Shown here: positions 11,691 to 19,519 of the stretch, one piece after another
Layout of the letters: each line of letters starts with the position of its first letter
How positions within the stretch are numbered: the first letter of the stretch is position 1
Assembly (NCBI GenBank): GCA_016871215.1
Contig: VFZK01000007.1
Location: 1 to 34,517 of the forward strand
Length of the DNA stretch: 34,517 bases
Source of the DNA: Acidimicrobiia bacterium
GTDB lineage: Bacteria; Acidobacteriota; Terriglobia; Versatilivoradales; Versatilivoraceae
Direction: 5' to 3'
Notes under the pieces: model-generated
The model's input: the letters and a program-made list of their open reading frames with translations, nothing else
What the model was told of the DNA's origin: nothing
Database searches by the model: none
Position numbers and translations under genes: made by a program

Positions 11691-12992
11691 CTAGGAGCGA
11701 TGACCGGCCATGCTGTGCTCTTTCGCAAGCCCCCTTCGTCCAATGTCACGCCGGAAATGCATGTTGCGGAATTGGATGCGCTCCACCGTGGAATAGGCCA
11801 GGTCCAGGGCGGCCTGCAGCGTGCCTGCTTTAGCAGTGACACCCAACACTCGCCCTCCGGCGGTTACGAGACTGCCGTTGCGAAGCTCGGTCCCGGCATG
11901 AAAGACCTTGACAGCCGGTTTCTCAATGCCATAGAGGCCTGAAATCTCAATGCCTTTTTCGTACTCTCCTGGGTATCCGCCTGACGCCAGGACGACGCAA
12001 ACGCTGCGCTGTGCATCCCACTGGAGGCGCATGCGATCGAGCCGCTGTTCCAAGAGGGCCTCGCACACATCGAGGAAGTCGCTTTCCAACCGCAACAGGA
12101 TTGGCTGAGTCTCCGGGTCTCCCATCCGGGCGTTGTACTCGAGCACCTTGATGCCTTCACGCGTCAACATCAATCCAAAGTAAAGCACACCGCGATACGG
12201 CGTCCCTTCAGCGGCCATGCCCGCCAAAGTCGGCAATACGATCCTCTCCATCAGTTCCCCATGCGCTGACGACGAGAGAATCCAATCGGCCGAATAGGCG
12301 CCCATGCCGCCCGTGTTGGGGCCGAGATCGTTGTCGAAGACGGTTTTGTGATCCTGCGAGGGAACCATGGGGAGCGCATGGATGCCATCGGAAAACACCA
12401 GAAAGGAGACTTCTTCGCCAACCAGGAACTGTTCCAACAGAATCGTGCTGCCCGCTTCGCCGAGAACGCGTTCTTCGAGGATCTGGCGGATGGCCGTTTC
12501 GGCTTCGGCCAGGTTTGGGGCGACGATCACCCCCTTGCCTGCGGCCAGCCCGTCGGCCTTAATCACCAACGGAAATCCGAAGCGGCCACTCCGCGCTGTG
12601 CTCAAGGCTTCGTCGAGAGAGCGAGTCTGCAGGCAATCGCCGGTCGGGATGCCGTGCCGTTGCATGAAAGCCTTTGCGAAGGCTTTGCTGCCTTCCAGCC
12701 GGGCAGCGGCCGCGCTGGGCCCCACGATCCGCAACCCCAAAGCTTCGAAACGGTCTACGATTCCCAGCGTCAGCGGTTGTTCGGGACCGACAATCGTCAA
12801 CTCCACACCTTCTGACTTGGCAAACGAAGCCAGCTGGTCAACCCGATCGGCAGCGATGGGAACATTGACGGCTTCTCGCGCCGTTCCCCCGTTTCCAGGG
12901 GCGCAGTAGACTTGCGGCGCTCGCCTCGATCGACGAACTGCCCAAACCAGTGCGTGTTCCCGGCCTCCAGAACCAACGATGAGAACTTTCAT
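11691..12992 (-). CDS. purD: Phosphoribosylamine-glycine ligase
   Basis: PurD joins glycine to phosphoribosylamine with ATP in the second step of purine synthesis. The 433-residue length is typical. The N-terminal domain starts MKVLIVGSGGREHAL and has GPEQPLTLGIVD. The ATP-grasp part includes GIPTGD, LVIKADGLAAGKGV and LEQFLVGEEVSF, and DHKTVFDNDLGPNTGGMGAY with EYNARMGDPETQ form the metal/ATP site. A C-terminal tail of about 25 residues past the usual end is basic and poorly conserved. Its ATG overlaps the TGA of the upstream membrane-protein gene by 4 bases (ATGA), implying translational coupling; an in-frame extension to 13127 is a shadow of that gene. Confidence 0.96.
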   Translation of the reverse strand: MKVLIVGSGGREHALVWAVRRSRRAPQVYCAPGNGGTAREAVNVPIAADRVDQLASFAKSEGVELTIVGPEQPLTLGIVDRFEALGLRIVGPSAAAARLEGSKAFAKAFMQRHGIPTGDCLQTRSLDEALSTARSGRFGFPLVIKADGLAAGKGVIVAPNLAEAETAIRQILEERVLGEAGSTILLEQFLVGEEVSFLVFSDGIHALPMVPSQDHKTVFDNDLGPNTGGMGAYSADWILSSSAHGELMERIVLPTLAGMAAEGTPYRGVLYFGLMLTREGIKVLEYNARMGDPETQPILLRLESDFLDVCEALLEQRLDRMRLQWDAQRSVCVVLASGGYPGEYEKGIEISGLYGIEKPAVKVFHAGTELRNGSLVTAGGRVLGVTAKAGTLQAALDLAYSTVERIQFRNMHFRRDIGRRGLAKEHSMAGHRS

Positions 12993-13438
12993 GCGTTCAG
13001 CAACTCGATGCGTTTCGGACGAAGCAGGATCATCAGCGCAAAAGCGACTACGAGAAGATTGATAAACTGGCTGAGCGAGCCACCCACAAAAAGTGCGACG
13101 AGCCCTAACACGCCAATGGCATCGCACAAAGCATAGGTCACGAGATGACTTGTGCGGAAGGAGCCCACGAATCGCTTGATCTCCTCTGGGGAGGAGCTGG
13201 AGGTTATGGGGCGGATCATGAGCTTCTTTACCACAAACACTGCCGCGACCAGTCCAAGGCTAGCCAAGTAAAAGATTTGGATTAGAGGCGATGGCCGCGA
13301 GACGTCAGCTCCGGTCGCCCGTCCAAGCGCCAAGCCGATGACCAGATAACCGGCCAGCGAAGCCATCATGGCCACGTAAAGCACCTGAACAGCGCGGAAC
13401 TGCTGGTCGAATTCGGCCCGCGTTGTTGGGTCGAGCAA
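12989..13438 (-). CDS. Small four-helix membrane protein, unknown function
   Basis: The 149-residue protein starts at TTG 13438 with AGGAGA 7 bases upstream. Four hydrophobic stretches are visible, at about residues 16-38, 51-70, 95-118 and 122-140. The loop between helices 2 and 3 carries SSSSPEEIKRFVGSFRTSH. I do not recognise a named family. The stop overlaps the purD start, so the two are made together; that coupling alone does not indicate a purine role. Confidence 0.75.
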   Translation of the reverse strand: MLDPTTRAEFDQQFRAVQVLYVAMMASLAGYLVIGLALGRATGADVSRPSPLIQIFYLASLGLVAAVFVVKKLMIRPITSSSSPEEIKRFVGSFRTSHLVTYALCDAIGVLGLVALFVGGSLSQFINLLVVAFALMILLRPKRIELLNA

Positions 13439-13607
13439 AGAGGTTCTCCTGTAGGCTGCTGGTTTGCGGCTCGCCGGTTTCTGACTCGTGCGGCAGGCCT
13501 GGGGCTGCTAGCGCGGCTGGCCGACGCGCACGTAGTCCTTCAACAAGGTTCCGCGCGTGCGGCGCGGCCGTGGACGAGCGATGATCCTGGCTCCTCCATG
13601 TGCCGTG

Positions 13608-14453
13608 CTATCGATGTATGGGAAGCGCTTCGTTCAGGGAGCCGGAACGATAGCCTTCGAGGTCAATCGTCACGTATTTGAATCCAAGCGCCTTGAACCG
13701 GGCGGCTAGAATGCCTGCCATGGTTGGGTTCAGGGCTTTCGGCAGCTCTTCCTGAGAAAACTCCAGGCGCACCAATTCTTCGTGGTAGCGCACCCGAAAC
13801 ACACGGAAGCCAAACTCCCGTAACACGGCCTCCCCCTTGTCGACAATCGAAAGCTTCTCGGCCGAGATTGAGGTCCCATAGGGGAAACGGGATGACAAAC
13901 AAGGCAGGGCCGGTTTGTCCCAAGTAGGCAAACCTGCTTTGCGAGACAGCTCGCGGATGTCCAGTTTAGTCATGCGAACTTCCAACAGCGGACTCCGCAC
14001 CTGGTGTTCCTGGGCAGCGGTGCGTCCTGGCCGGTAATCGCCGAGGTCGTCGTGATTTGTGCCGTCGAGAACGGCGTGATAGTTCCCCGCCGCGGCAAGA
14101 GTCTCGAGTTTGGAGAACAGCTCGCTCTTGCAGAAGTAACACCGATTCGGTCCGTTTGCACGGTAGGCTGGATCGTCCAGTTCCTCCGACTGGATTTCGA
14201 GATGGTTGAGGCCAAACTGCGCGGCAAAACAAGCCGTCTCATGCTTTTGAAACTCCGGATAGGAGGGGCTGATCGCAGTGACACAAAGCGCACGCCGGCC
14301 GAGCACCCGGTTGGCCATGTAGGCAAGATACGCGCTGTCGACGCCGCCGCTAAAGCCGATGACCACACTCTCCAACTCCCGGAGAATCTGCACTAGCCTC
14401 TCTTCCTTTTGCTCGACGGTTACGAGTTCCAAGCTTGGCGTCTGGGTCGTCAT
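13608..14453 (-). CDS. larE: ATP-dependent sacrificial sulfur transferase LarE
   Basis: LarE adds sulfur to the pyridinium biscarboxylate precursor of the nickel-pincer nucleotide cofactor of lactate racemase. The 281-residue protein has the PP-loop SGGVDS at 35-40, which adenylates the substrate. It also has RCYFCK (Cys105, Cys108) and LPCLSSRFPYG (Cys185). Cys185 aligns with the sacrificial cysteine of the Lactobacillus plantarum enzyme. A CxxC plus a third cysteine matches the iron-sulfur LarE type described in Thermotoga, suggesting a reusable cluster rather than a sacrificial residue. No larA, larB or larC lies in the window. The start is 22 bases after the lysK stop, so both probably share a transcript. 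Confidence 0.9.
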   Translation of the reverse strand: MTTQTPSLELVTVEQKEERLVQILRELESVVIGFSGGVDSAYLAYMANRVLGRRALCVTAISPSYPEFQKHETACFAAQFGLNHLEIQSEELDDPAYRANGPNRCYFCKSELFSKLETLAAAGNYHAVLDGTNHDDLGDYRPGRTAAQEHQVRSPLLEVRMTKLDIRELSRKAGLPTWDKPALPCLSSRFPYGTSISAEKLSIVDKGEAVLREFGFRVFRVRYHEELVRLEFSQEELPKALNPTMAGILAARFKALGFKYVTIDLEGYRSGSLNEALPIHR

Positions 14454-14475
14454 GAAAGCGGCATTGCAAGGATGC

Positions 14476-15552
14476 CTACAGCGTTCGAAGCACCGATTCT
14501 AACACGTCGATCGCCCGCAGATACTCCTCAATTTCGACGTGCTCCTGCGGAGTGTGGTCGAGAGAAGAATCTCCCGGGCCGTAGGCGAGCATTGGGCAGG
14601 ACCAATGCGGTGCCACGACGTTCATGTCGGAGGTGCCGGTTTTGACTTTGAATTTCGGATCGCCGCCGTGCTGCCGAATGGATTGCAGGAAGGCCTTCAC
14701 CAAGGCATTGGATTTTCCGGTCCGGACGGCAGCCTCGCCACCGGAGAAGGCCAGCTCAGCGGCTCCCGCCGTACCCGACAGGAAGTGCTGGAACGTCTCG
14801 ACAGGAAACCGCGTGGGCAGCCGGAAGCCCAGCTTCAGAATCGCGGTTTCGTGGATGCCGTCGTTCTCCGAATGGAAAGCACGAATCGATGGATCGAGCG
14901 TGTCGAAGACCCCTTTGCCTTCATTGAATGGGTGGCACCAGGCCTGGATTGCGTTCCAATAGTCCACTGCCTGTTCGCAAACCGACTTGCCTTGCGCTGC
15001 CGTATGCTTCCATGGAATCTGCAATCGGTAGTCCAGCAGCAGGCGTCCCTTGTAGCCCATCGTGATCGCGTTCCAGCGGCTCGGTTCTCCGATGACGCAA
15101 AAGTCTGGGGGCGGGAAATCCTTGATAGCCTGCCGGGCGCCACGAGAAGTGGCCGCTTCTTCTTCGACAGCACCGATGACCACGATTCTCTTGCCGGAAC
15201 CGGCGATGTCTTGCCTCAGCCGGGCGCTGGCCGCTACGAAACACGCTAAGGGTCCCTTGGCATCGACGGCGCCCCGCCCGTACAGTTTGCCATCCCGCAC
15301 TTCCACAGGAATCTTTCCTGGGACCGTGTCGATGTGTCCGAGCAAGACGACGGTCTTCGGCCCGCTGCCGAGAGTTCCAATGGCATTGTTGACGCTGTCC
15401 CGATGGGCGACGAATCCGAGCTGCTGCATCGCCGCTACGAGGAAGGCCGAAGCTTCAGCTTCCGTGCGAGAGGGACTGTCGATTTCTACCAGTCCTTTCA
15501 GCAGGGAAACCTCAAATGGGTCGTGAGTGCTCAAAGGGGTTGTTGGGGCCAC
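14476..15552 (-). CDS. lysK: [LysW]-lysine/ornithine hydrolase
   Basis: LysK is an M20-family metallopeptidase that releases lysine or ornithine from the amino-group carrier protein LysW. The 358-residue protein has LGHIDTVPG (His73, Asp75), GRGAVDAKGPLA with metal Asp97, and GAVEEEAA with catalytic/metal glutamates at about 130-132. The family-typical KTGTSDMN and AYGPGDSSLDHTP stand near the end. The GTG start at 15552 lacks a clear ribosome site, and a nearby TTG (seven codons in) is an alternative. lysJ lies upstream on the same strand, supporting the LysW pathway rather than classic ArgE or DapE. LysW, LysX, LysY and LysZ are not in the window, so lysine and arginine roles cannot be separated. 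Confidence 0.88.
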   Translation of the reverse strand: MAPTTPLSTHDPFEVSLLKGLVEIDSPSRTEAEASAFLVAAMQQLGFVAHRDSVNNAIGTLGSGPKTVVLLGHIDTVPGKIPVEVRDGKLYGRGAVDAKGPLACFVAASARLRQDIAGSGKRIVVIGAVEEEAATSRGARQAIKDFPPPDFCVIGEPSRWNAITMGYKGRLLLDYRLQIPWKHTAAQGKSVCEQAVDYWNAIQAWCHPFNEGKGVFDTLDPSIRAFHSENDGIHETAILKLGFRLPTRFPVETFQHFLSGTAGAAELAFSGGEAAVRTGKSNALVKAFLQSIRQHGGDPKFKVKTGTSDMNVVAPHWSCPMLAYGPGDSSLDHTPQEHVEIEEYLRAIDVLESVLRTL

Positions 15553-15797
15553 TCAGCGCGCAACGCAGACCGCGCGTTCTGTACGCGTCTGCGACAGTGA
15601 AACCGGTCGTGCGCAAGTGCGGCAGTTGATAGCTCTGCAAATCTGCCAAGTTCGACAATGCTCGCTGACCGATTGGCCTGAACTCAAGCCGCGTTCGATC
15701 CGGAGGTCAGCTCAAGTCGCAGACCTGCAATCAGCGCCGGATCTACGCGACAAAAAAGTTTGCGACAGGCACCACGAGATTGACGGCATGATGGAAC

Positions 15798-16349
15798 CTA
15801 TCGAAGCCACTCCGGCAGAGCCTGGGCTTTTCTTGCTTCCTCTTCCAAGTCCTGTTTCGCTTTCAACACTTCAGCCCGTTTCTGTTGGAGATCGCCAATC
15901 CTCTTGGCCACCTGGGCTCTGGTCTCTGCTGAACTGGCACGCAACTTGCCGCTGCGCGAGAGCTTGACTCCGCTGGCGGCATTCAATCGATCGTATTTGG
16001 CCTGCTGCGCTGCAATCTGGGTGTCCAGGGTTTCAAGCTGGTTGTTCAAGGGCCGCACCTTCTTCTGCCAGTATTCGCGGTCATGGCCTCCCGTGTCGCG
16101 ATAGCCTTCGAGAGCCATACTGCGGTTTTTAGCGCCTGCCGGAGCTTTCGCTGCCGGAGACTGGTTCACACGTGCCGAGTCTTTCAGTTTCTGAAGGTCT
16201 TCGTTGGTGTAAACCTTCTTTGCCTTGCGTTGAGGCGTCTCTTGGCCGGGCTTTCCTGCATCGGAGCTTGCGCCGCGAACGAGTGCGGGCCATCCCATCA
16301 GCAGCGCGAACCCACCGATCACGAGGAATTGTTGGAACGTCGTGCACAT
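15798..16349 (-). CDS. Secreted/periplasmic coiled-coil protein, unknown
   Basis: Read from the ATG at 16349, the product is about 183 residues. It has a hydrophobic export segment (FLVIGGFALLMGWPALVRG), a Lys/Gln-rich linker with KVYTNEDLQKLKDSAR, and a C-terminal coiled coil from about residue 95 to the end (LNNQLETLDTQIAAQQAKYD, then KRAEVLKAKQDLEEEARKA). I do not recognise a named family, though short exported helical proteins with VYTNEDL-like linkers are common in Acidobacteria. An ATG at 16379 is an alternative start; the frame continues to 16553 through a repeat element and is not real there. It lies between lysJ and lysK on the same strand. Confidence 0.7.
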   Translation of the reverse strand: MCTTFQQFLVIGGFALLMGWPALVRGASSDAGKPGQETPQRKAKKVYTNEDLQKLKDSARVNQSPAAKAPAGAKNRSMALEGYRDTGGHDREYWQKKVRPLNNQLETLDTQIAAQQAKYDRLNAASGVKLSRSGKLRASSAETRAQVAKRIGDLQQKRAEVLKAKQDLEEEARKAQALPEWLR

Positions 16350-16705
16350 GGTTGCAGATTTGCAAGGTAGGATGGGCATCTTGGTGCAGCCGCTATGACC
16401 CAGGATCCAACGGGCTAGTTTTCGTCGCGAGACTCCGAAGACGTTGGACGTGAGGGTTTCAGTCCCGGAGTTACGACGTATCGTAGGCCCAGGGTGGAGC
16501 GCAGTGGCGACCACCGCGCAGCGGAACCCTGGGGGACGGAAGCCCTCATCCAAGTCCCGGAGACGACGGAAACCCGCACTGAATTTGGAAATCCAGGCGT
16601 TCTTCCGTCGCCCTTTCAGGGCTGACAGTGACGTCGGGCGTGGCGTTTCTGAGCCTCGCGACGGAAACTCGCCAGATCTTCCAGTGCAGGGCCACCTAGA
16701 TTAGC
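16350..16705. repeat. Gap with a REP-like imperfect palindrome
   Basis: No gene was found in this 356-base gap. CCCAGGGT (16488-16495) and ACCCTGGG (16526-16533) are perfect inverted repeats enclosing GCAGTGG/CCACCGC arms around CGA, giving a 46-base cruciform-like structure. Flanking it, AGTCCCGGAG occurs twice (about 16461 and 16553), each followed by a CGACG-containing stretch, and GACGGAA motifs recur in both orientations. The layout resembles REP-type intergenic repeats. Confidence 0.55.
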
Positions 16706-17881
16706 CTAGCCCAGCACTCGAGCTGTTTCTGCGGCGACGCGCTTCAGGTCGTCGCACTCGATCACCAGCGGAGGCAGGTAACGAATGACAGTCGGTCCCG
16801 CGCCGAGCACTAAGACTCCTCGTTCCATCAACTGCTGAATGTAAGGCCCAGCCTTCTCCTTCAGCTCGACGCCCACCATCAAGCCAAGGCCGCGAACTTC
16901 TCGAATCTTCGGAGAGTTGATCTGACGCAGCTCTGACATGAACTCAGCTCCAAGGTCCCGAGATCGTTCCGCTAGCTGACGGTCTTCCATGAAGCGAATC
17001 GCAGCGTTGGCCGCGGCGCAGGCCAGCGGGTTGCCGCCAAAGGTCGAAGTATGTGCCAGCTTGAAGAGTTTGGCTGACACGGCCTCGCTGATGCCGATGG
17101 CGCCCATAGGAACACCTCCGGCCAGCGACTTCGCCAGACAGAGGATGTCGGGTTCAATGCCAAAGTGCTCCGATGCGAACATTCTGCCAGTACGGCAGAA
17201 TCCGGTCTGTACTTCGTCGAGGATCAAGAGCGTGCCGGTCTTCCGGCAGTGAGCCTCGACTCCCTGGAAGTACTCGCACGAGCCAGGGCGCACTCCGCTC
17301 TCGCCTTGCACCGGTTCTACGATGAAGGCGGCGGTCTCATCCGTAATGGCCTGGCAGGTTTTCTCAAGATTGTCGAAGGGGAGGTGCAGAAATCCCGGCA
17401 CCAATGGCTCGAAGGGTTCCCGGTACTCCTTGTTCCAGGTGGCGCTCAAGGCCCCCATCGATTTGCCGTGGTAGCCCCGCATAGCGGCGACGATCCTCGT
17501 TCTGCCGGTGGCCAGACGAGCAAACTTGAAGGCGCCTTCGACGGACTCGGCGCCCGAGTTGCAGAAGAAGAACCGACGGATACGCGCAGGCGTCAGGCGC
17601 GCCAGCGTTTCCAGCAACCGTGCGCGCTGGTCGTTGTAAAACAACTCGGTGCAATTGACGAGGTTTTGAGACTGTTCCTGGATGGCTTTGTTGACGTAGG
17701 GATTCTGATGGCCGACGTTGGCTGCCCCCTGGCCGCCGACGCAGTCGATGTACTCCTTGCCATCCTGGCTCCAGAGGCGAGCGCCCTGGCCGCGTACGAT
17801 GACCAGCTTGCGTTTGTGATAGGTGCCAGCTCCGTACAGATCTTCGACTTCCGTAACGGACTTGACAGCAGCCTGCGACAT
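16706..17881 (-). CDS. lysJ: LysW-semialdehyde/acetylornithine-type aminotransferase
   Basis: This 391-residue class-III PLP aminotransferase gives the terminal amino group to LysW-bound aminoadipate or glutamate semialdehyde. The start at 17881 has AAGGAGA just upstream. The substrate/PLP region FFCNSGAESVEGAFK (105-119) is followed by the PLP-pyridine aspartate in LILDEVQTGFCRTG (Asp222) and the Schiff-base lysine in CLAKSLAGG (Lys251). Then comes STFGGNPLACAAANA. By sequence alone it could be ArgD. The nearby lysK on the same strand favours LysJ. All catalytic residues are intact. Confidence 0.85.
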   Translation of the reverse strand: MSQAAVKSVTEVEDLYGAGTYHKRKLVIVRGQGARLWSQDGKEYIDCVGGQGAANVGHQNPYVNKAIQEQSQNLVNCTELFYNDQRARLLETLARLTPARIRRFFFCNSGAESVEGAFKFARLATGRTRIVAAMRGYHGKSMGALSATWNKEYREPFEPLVPGFLHLPFDNLEKTCQAITDETAAFIVEPVQGESGVRPGSCEYFQGVEAHCRKTGTLLILDEVQTGFCRTGRMFASEHFGIEPDILCLAKSLAGGVPMGAIGISEAVSAKLFKLAHTSTFGGNPLACAAANAAIRFMEDRQLAERSRDLGAEFMSELRQINSPKIREVRGLGLMVGVELKEKAGPYIQQLMERGVLVLGAGPTVIRYLPPLVIECDDLKRVAAETARVLG

Positions 17882-18317
17882 CGACTTTCTCCTTGGTTGG
17901 CAATGGTGTGGGATTCGAGCCCCCGGCGCCGCTCATGATCGGCGCGGGTTCGAGTGACAGCTTGCTAACCGCTCGATGCCGCCACGACGGCGGCACCTTC
18001 GTTGCTCGCGACCACCCCGGGGGTATCCAGTCCAGCTGGATCCCCGCTTTCGCGGGAATGACGGAGTTTCGACAGCAGCAATGCCTGAGCGCAGTTGCGA
18101 ATCACAACTCGCCGTTCGTCCAGCCTCGATGGCAAGTCGAGCCTGGGAGCCCGAGAGGGGTCCCGCGAACTGGTATGACGAGTCCGGCATGAAAAAGATG
18201 CCGATAACCCGTGGCCTAGGCTTCCGGCCCGTGGGGGCGCCAGCGATCAGGTGGTGGGGAGTTGGTAACATGCAAAGCTTCTCAGCACCTTCTCGATACG
18301 GCTCGCCCTGACCTAGT
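17882..18317. other. 436-base gap with two hairpins
   Basis: No supported gene. TGCCGCC (17977-17983) pairs with GGCGGCA (17989-17995) over a 5-base loop. CCCGC (18043-18047) pairs with GCGGG (18052-18056), and the segment 18047-18066 recurs with one mismatch at 23257-23276. Neither hairpin is followed by a T-run on either strand, so they look like repeats, not terminators. Confidence 0.5.
18043..18066 (+). repeat. Dispersed repeat copy, hairpin type
   Basis: A 5-bp stem (CCCGC/GCGGG) with a TTTC loop is followed by AATGACGGAG. Bases 18047-18066 match 23257-23276 at 19 of 20 positions. Confidence 0.5.
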
Positions 18318-19319
18318 TCACGCCACACTGACCCTTGGATCCACGTCTTCCAAAGAAGCCAGCGCCGTCTGGAAGAACGTCTCGATGCGCTCCATCACTT
18401 CGCTCTCGGTCCCCGACTCGTAAATCGACTTCCGAAGAGCCGCACCATGGGGAATGGCGTGCGTGAACCAGGAAGCGAACTGCTTCATTTTCCCAATGGC
18501 TCCGGGTGTCTCTTCTTCGAACAACAGCTGGAAGTAACTCTTGATGAGCTGGTATTTCTCCGTAACGCCAAGCTGCGGAGCTGCCACCCCATGCTCGCGC
18601 TCACCGATCTGCCGGAAGATCCACGGATTACTCAGCGCACCTCGGCCGATCATTACGCCATCGCAGCCCGTTTCACGCTTCATGCGAAACGCATCTTCAG
18701 GGGTGACGATGTCGCCGTTGCCGATAACCGGAATGTTCAGGGCAGCTTTCAACTGGCCAATCAGGTTCCAATCGGAATGCCCGGAAAACCCCTGCACTCT
18801 CGTGCGTGGATGGAGAGCGATGGCGTTGATACCGATGTCTTGGGCCATTTTTCCAACCTGCACCGAAACGATCTCGGTCTCACTCCATCCGGCGCGGATC
18901 TTGATGGTAAAGGGCAGGGTGGTAGCCGCCCGCATGGTCTTGAGGATTTCCTCCAGCAGTTTGGATTCTCGCAGAAGAGCCGAACCTCCGCAGGCTTTGA
19001 CCACTTTCTTGGCGGGGCAGCCCAGGTTCAGATCGATGGCGTCAAACCCGAGGTCTTCGACCATCCGCGTGGCTTCTGCCAGGCGGAACGGGTCAGCGCC
19101 GAACAGCTGTGCCGTCACCGGCCTCTCTTCTTCGTGGTAAAAGAGCATCCGCTGGCTCTTGAGGGAGTTTCGTGTCAGCCCCTCAGCGCTGGTGAACTCC
19201 GTCATCACCAATCCGCATCCGCCCAGGCGTTTGATGAGCCGGCGAAACACACTATCGGTCAGCCCAGCCATGGGTGACAGGAAGGTAGGTGGGTTGACGA
19301 CAAGGTCTTTGATGCGCAT
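18318..19319 (-). CDS. dusB: tRNA-dihydrouridine synthase, DusB type
   Basis: This 333-residue flavoenzyme reduces specific uridines in tRNA using NADPH and FMN. The ATG at 19319 (MRIKDLVVNP) is preferred over an earlier in-frame start at 19349 because the family normally begins a few residues before PTFLSPMAGLTD. GGAG stands 11 bases upstream. DLNLGCPAKKV contains the catalytic cysteine (Cys101). FMN-binding parts include IKIRAGW, ALHPRTRVQGFSG, PVIGNGDI and GCDGVMIGRGAL. The C-terminal helical tRNA-binding domain (about 245-333) is present. No fis or ntr gene neighbours it here. Confidence 0.95.
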   Translation of the reverse strand: MRIKDLVVNPPTFLSPMAGLTDSVFRRLIKRLGGCGLVMTEFTSAEGLTRNSLKSQRMLFYHEEERPVTAQLFGADPFRLAEATRMVEDLGFDAIDLNLGCPAKKVVKACGGSALLRESKLLEEILKTMRAATTLPFTIKIRAGWSETEIVSVQVGKMAQDIGINAIALHPRTRVQGFSGHSDWNLIGQLKAALNIPVIGNGDIVTPEDAFRMKRETGCDGVMIGRGALSNPWIFRQIGEREHGVAAPQLGVTEKYQLIKSYFQLLFEEETPGAIGKMKQFASWFTHAIPHGAALRKSIYESGTESEVMERIETFFQTALASLEDVDPRVSVA

Positions 19320-19519
19320 GACCCAAAAGGCTCCAGGCGGTTCAAGCAAAGCGAGATTTTAGCTCGGATGCGGGAGGGAGGGAACTCTAATCATAGGAGC
19401 AGGTGCAGCCGCCAGGGCGGGTAGCCTTTCCCGGTCGAGGCTACAAAAGCGAAGCATCTTTCCCACAGGTCGAAGGCGTGCGACCGCGCCCGACAGGGCC
19501 CATCAGCTCCGCTTTTCTT

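Noticed and set aside
13551-13567. CCGCGC/GCGCGG hairpin downstream of larE as a terminator
   Set aside because: It is a perfect 6-bp stem but has no T-run on either strand; in such GC-rich DNA it may be chance.
16350-16553. N-terminal extension of the coiled-coil protein to 16553
   Set aside because: The added residues are a translation of the REP-like palindrome and precede a proper export signal.
17893-17975. tRNA-like stretch with a GGTTCGAGT / GGATTCGAGCC T-loop look
   Set aside because: On the minus strand a T-arm-like sequence is present, but a T-stem pair is mismatched and no matching acceptor stem lies at the right distance.
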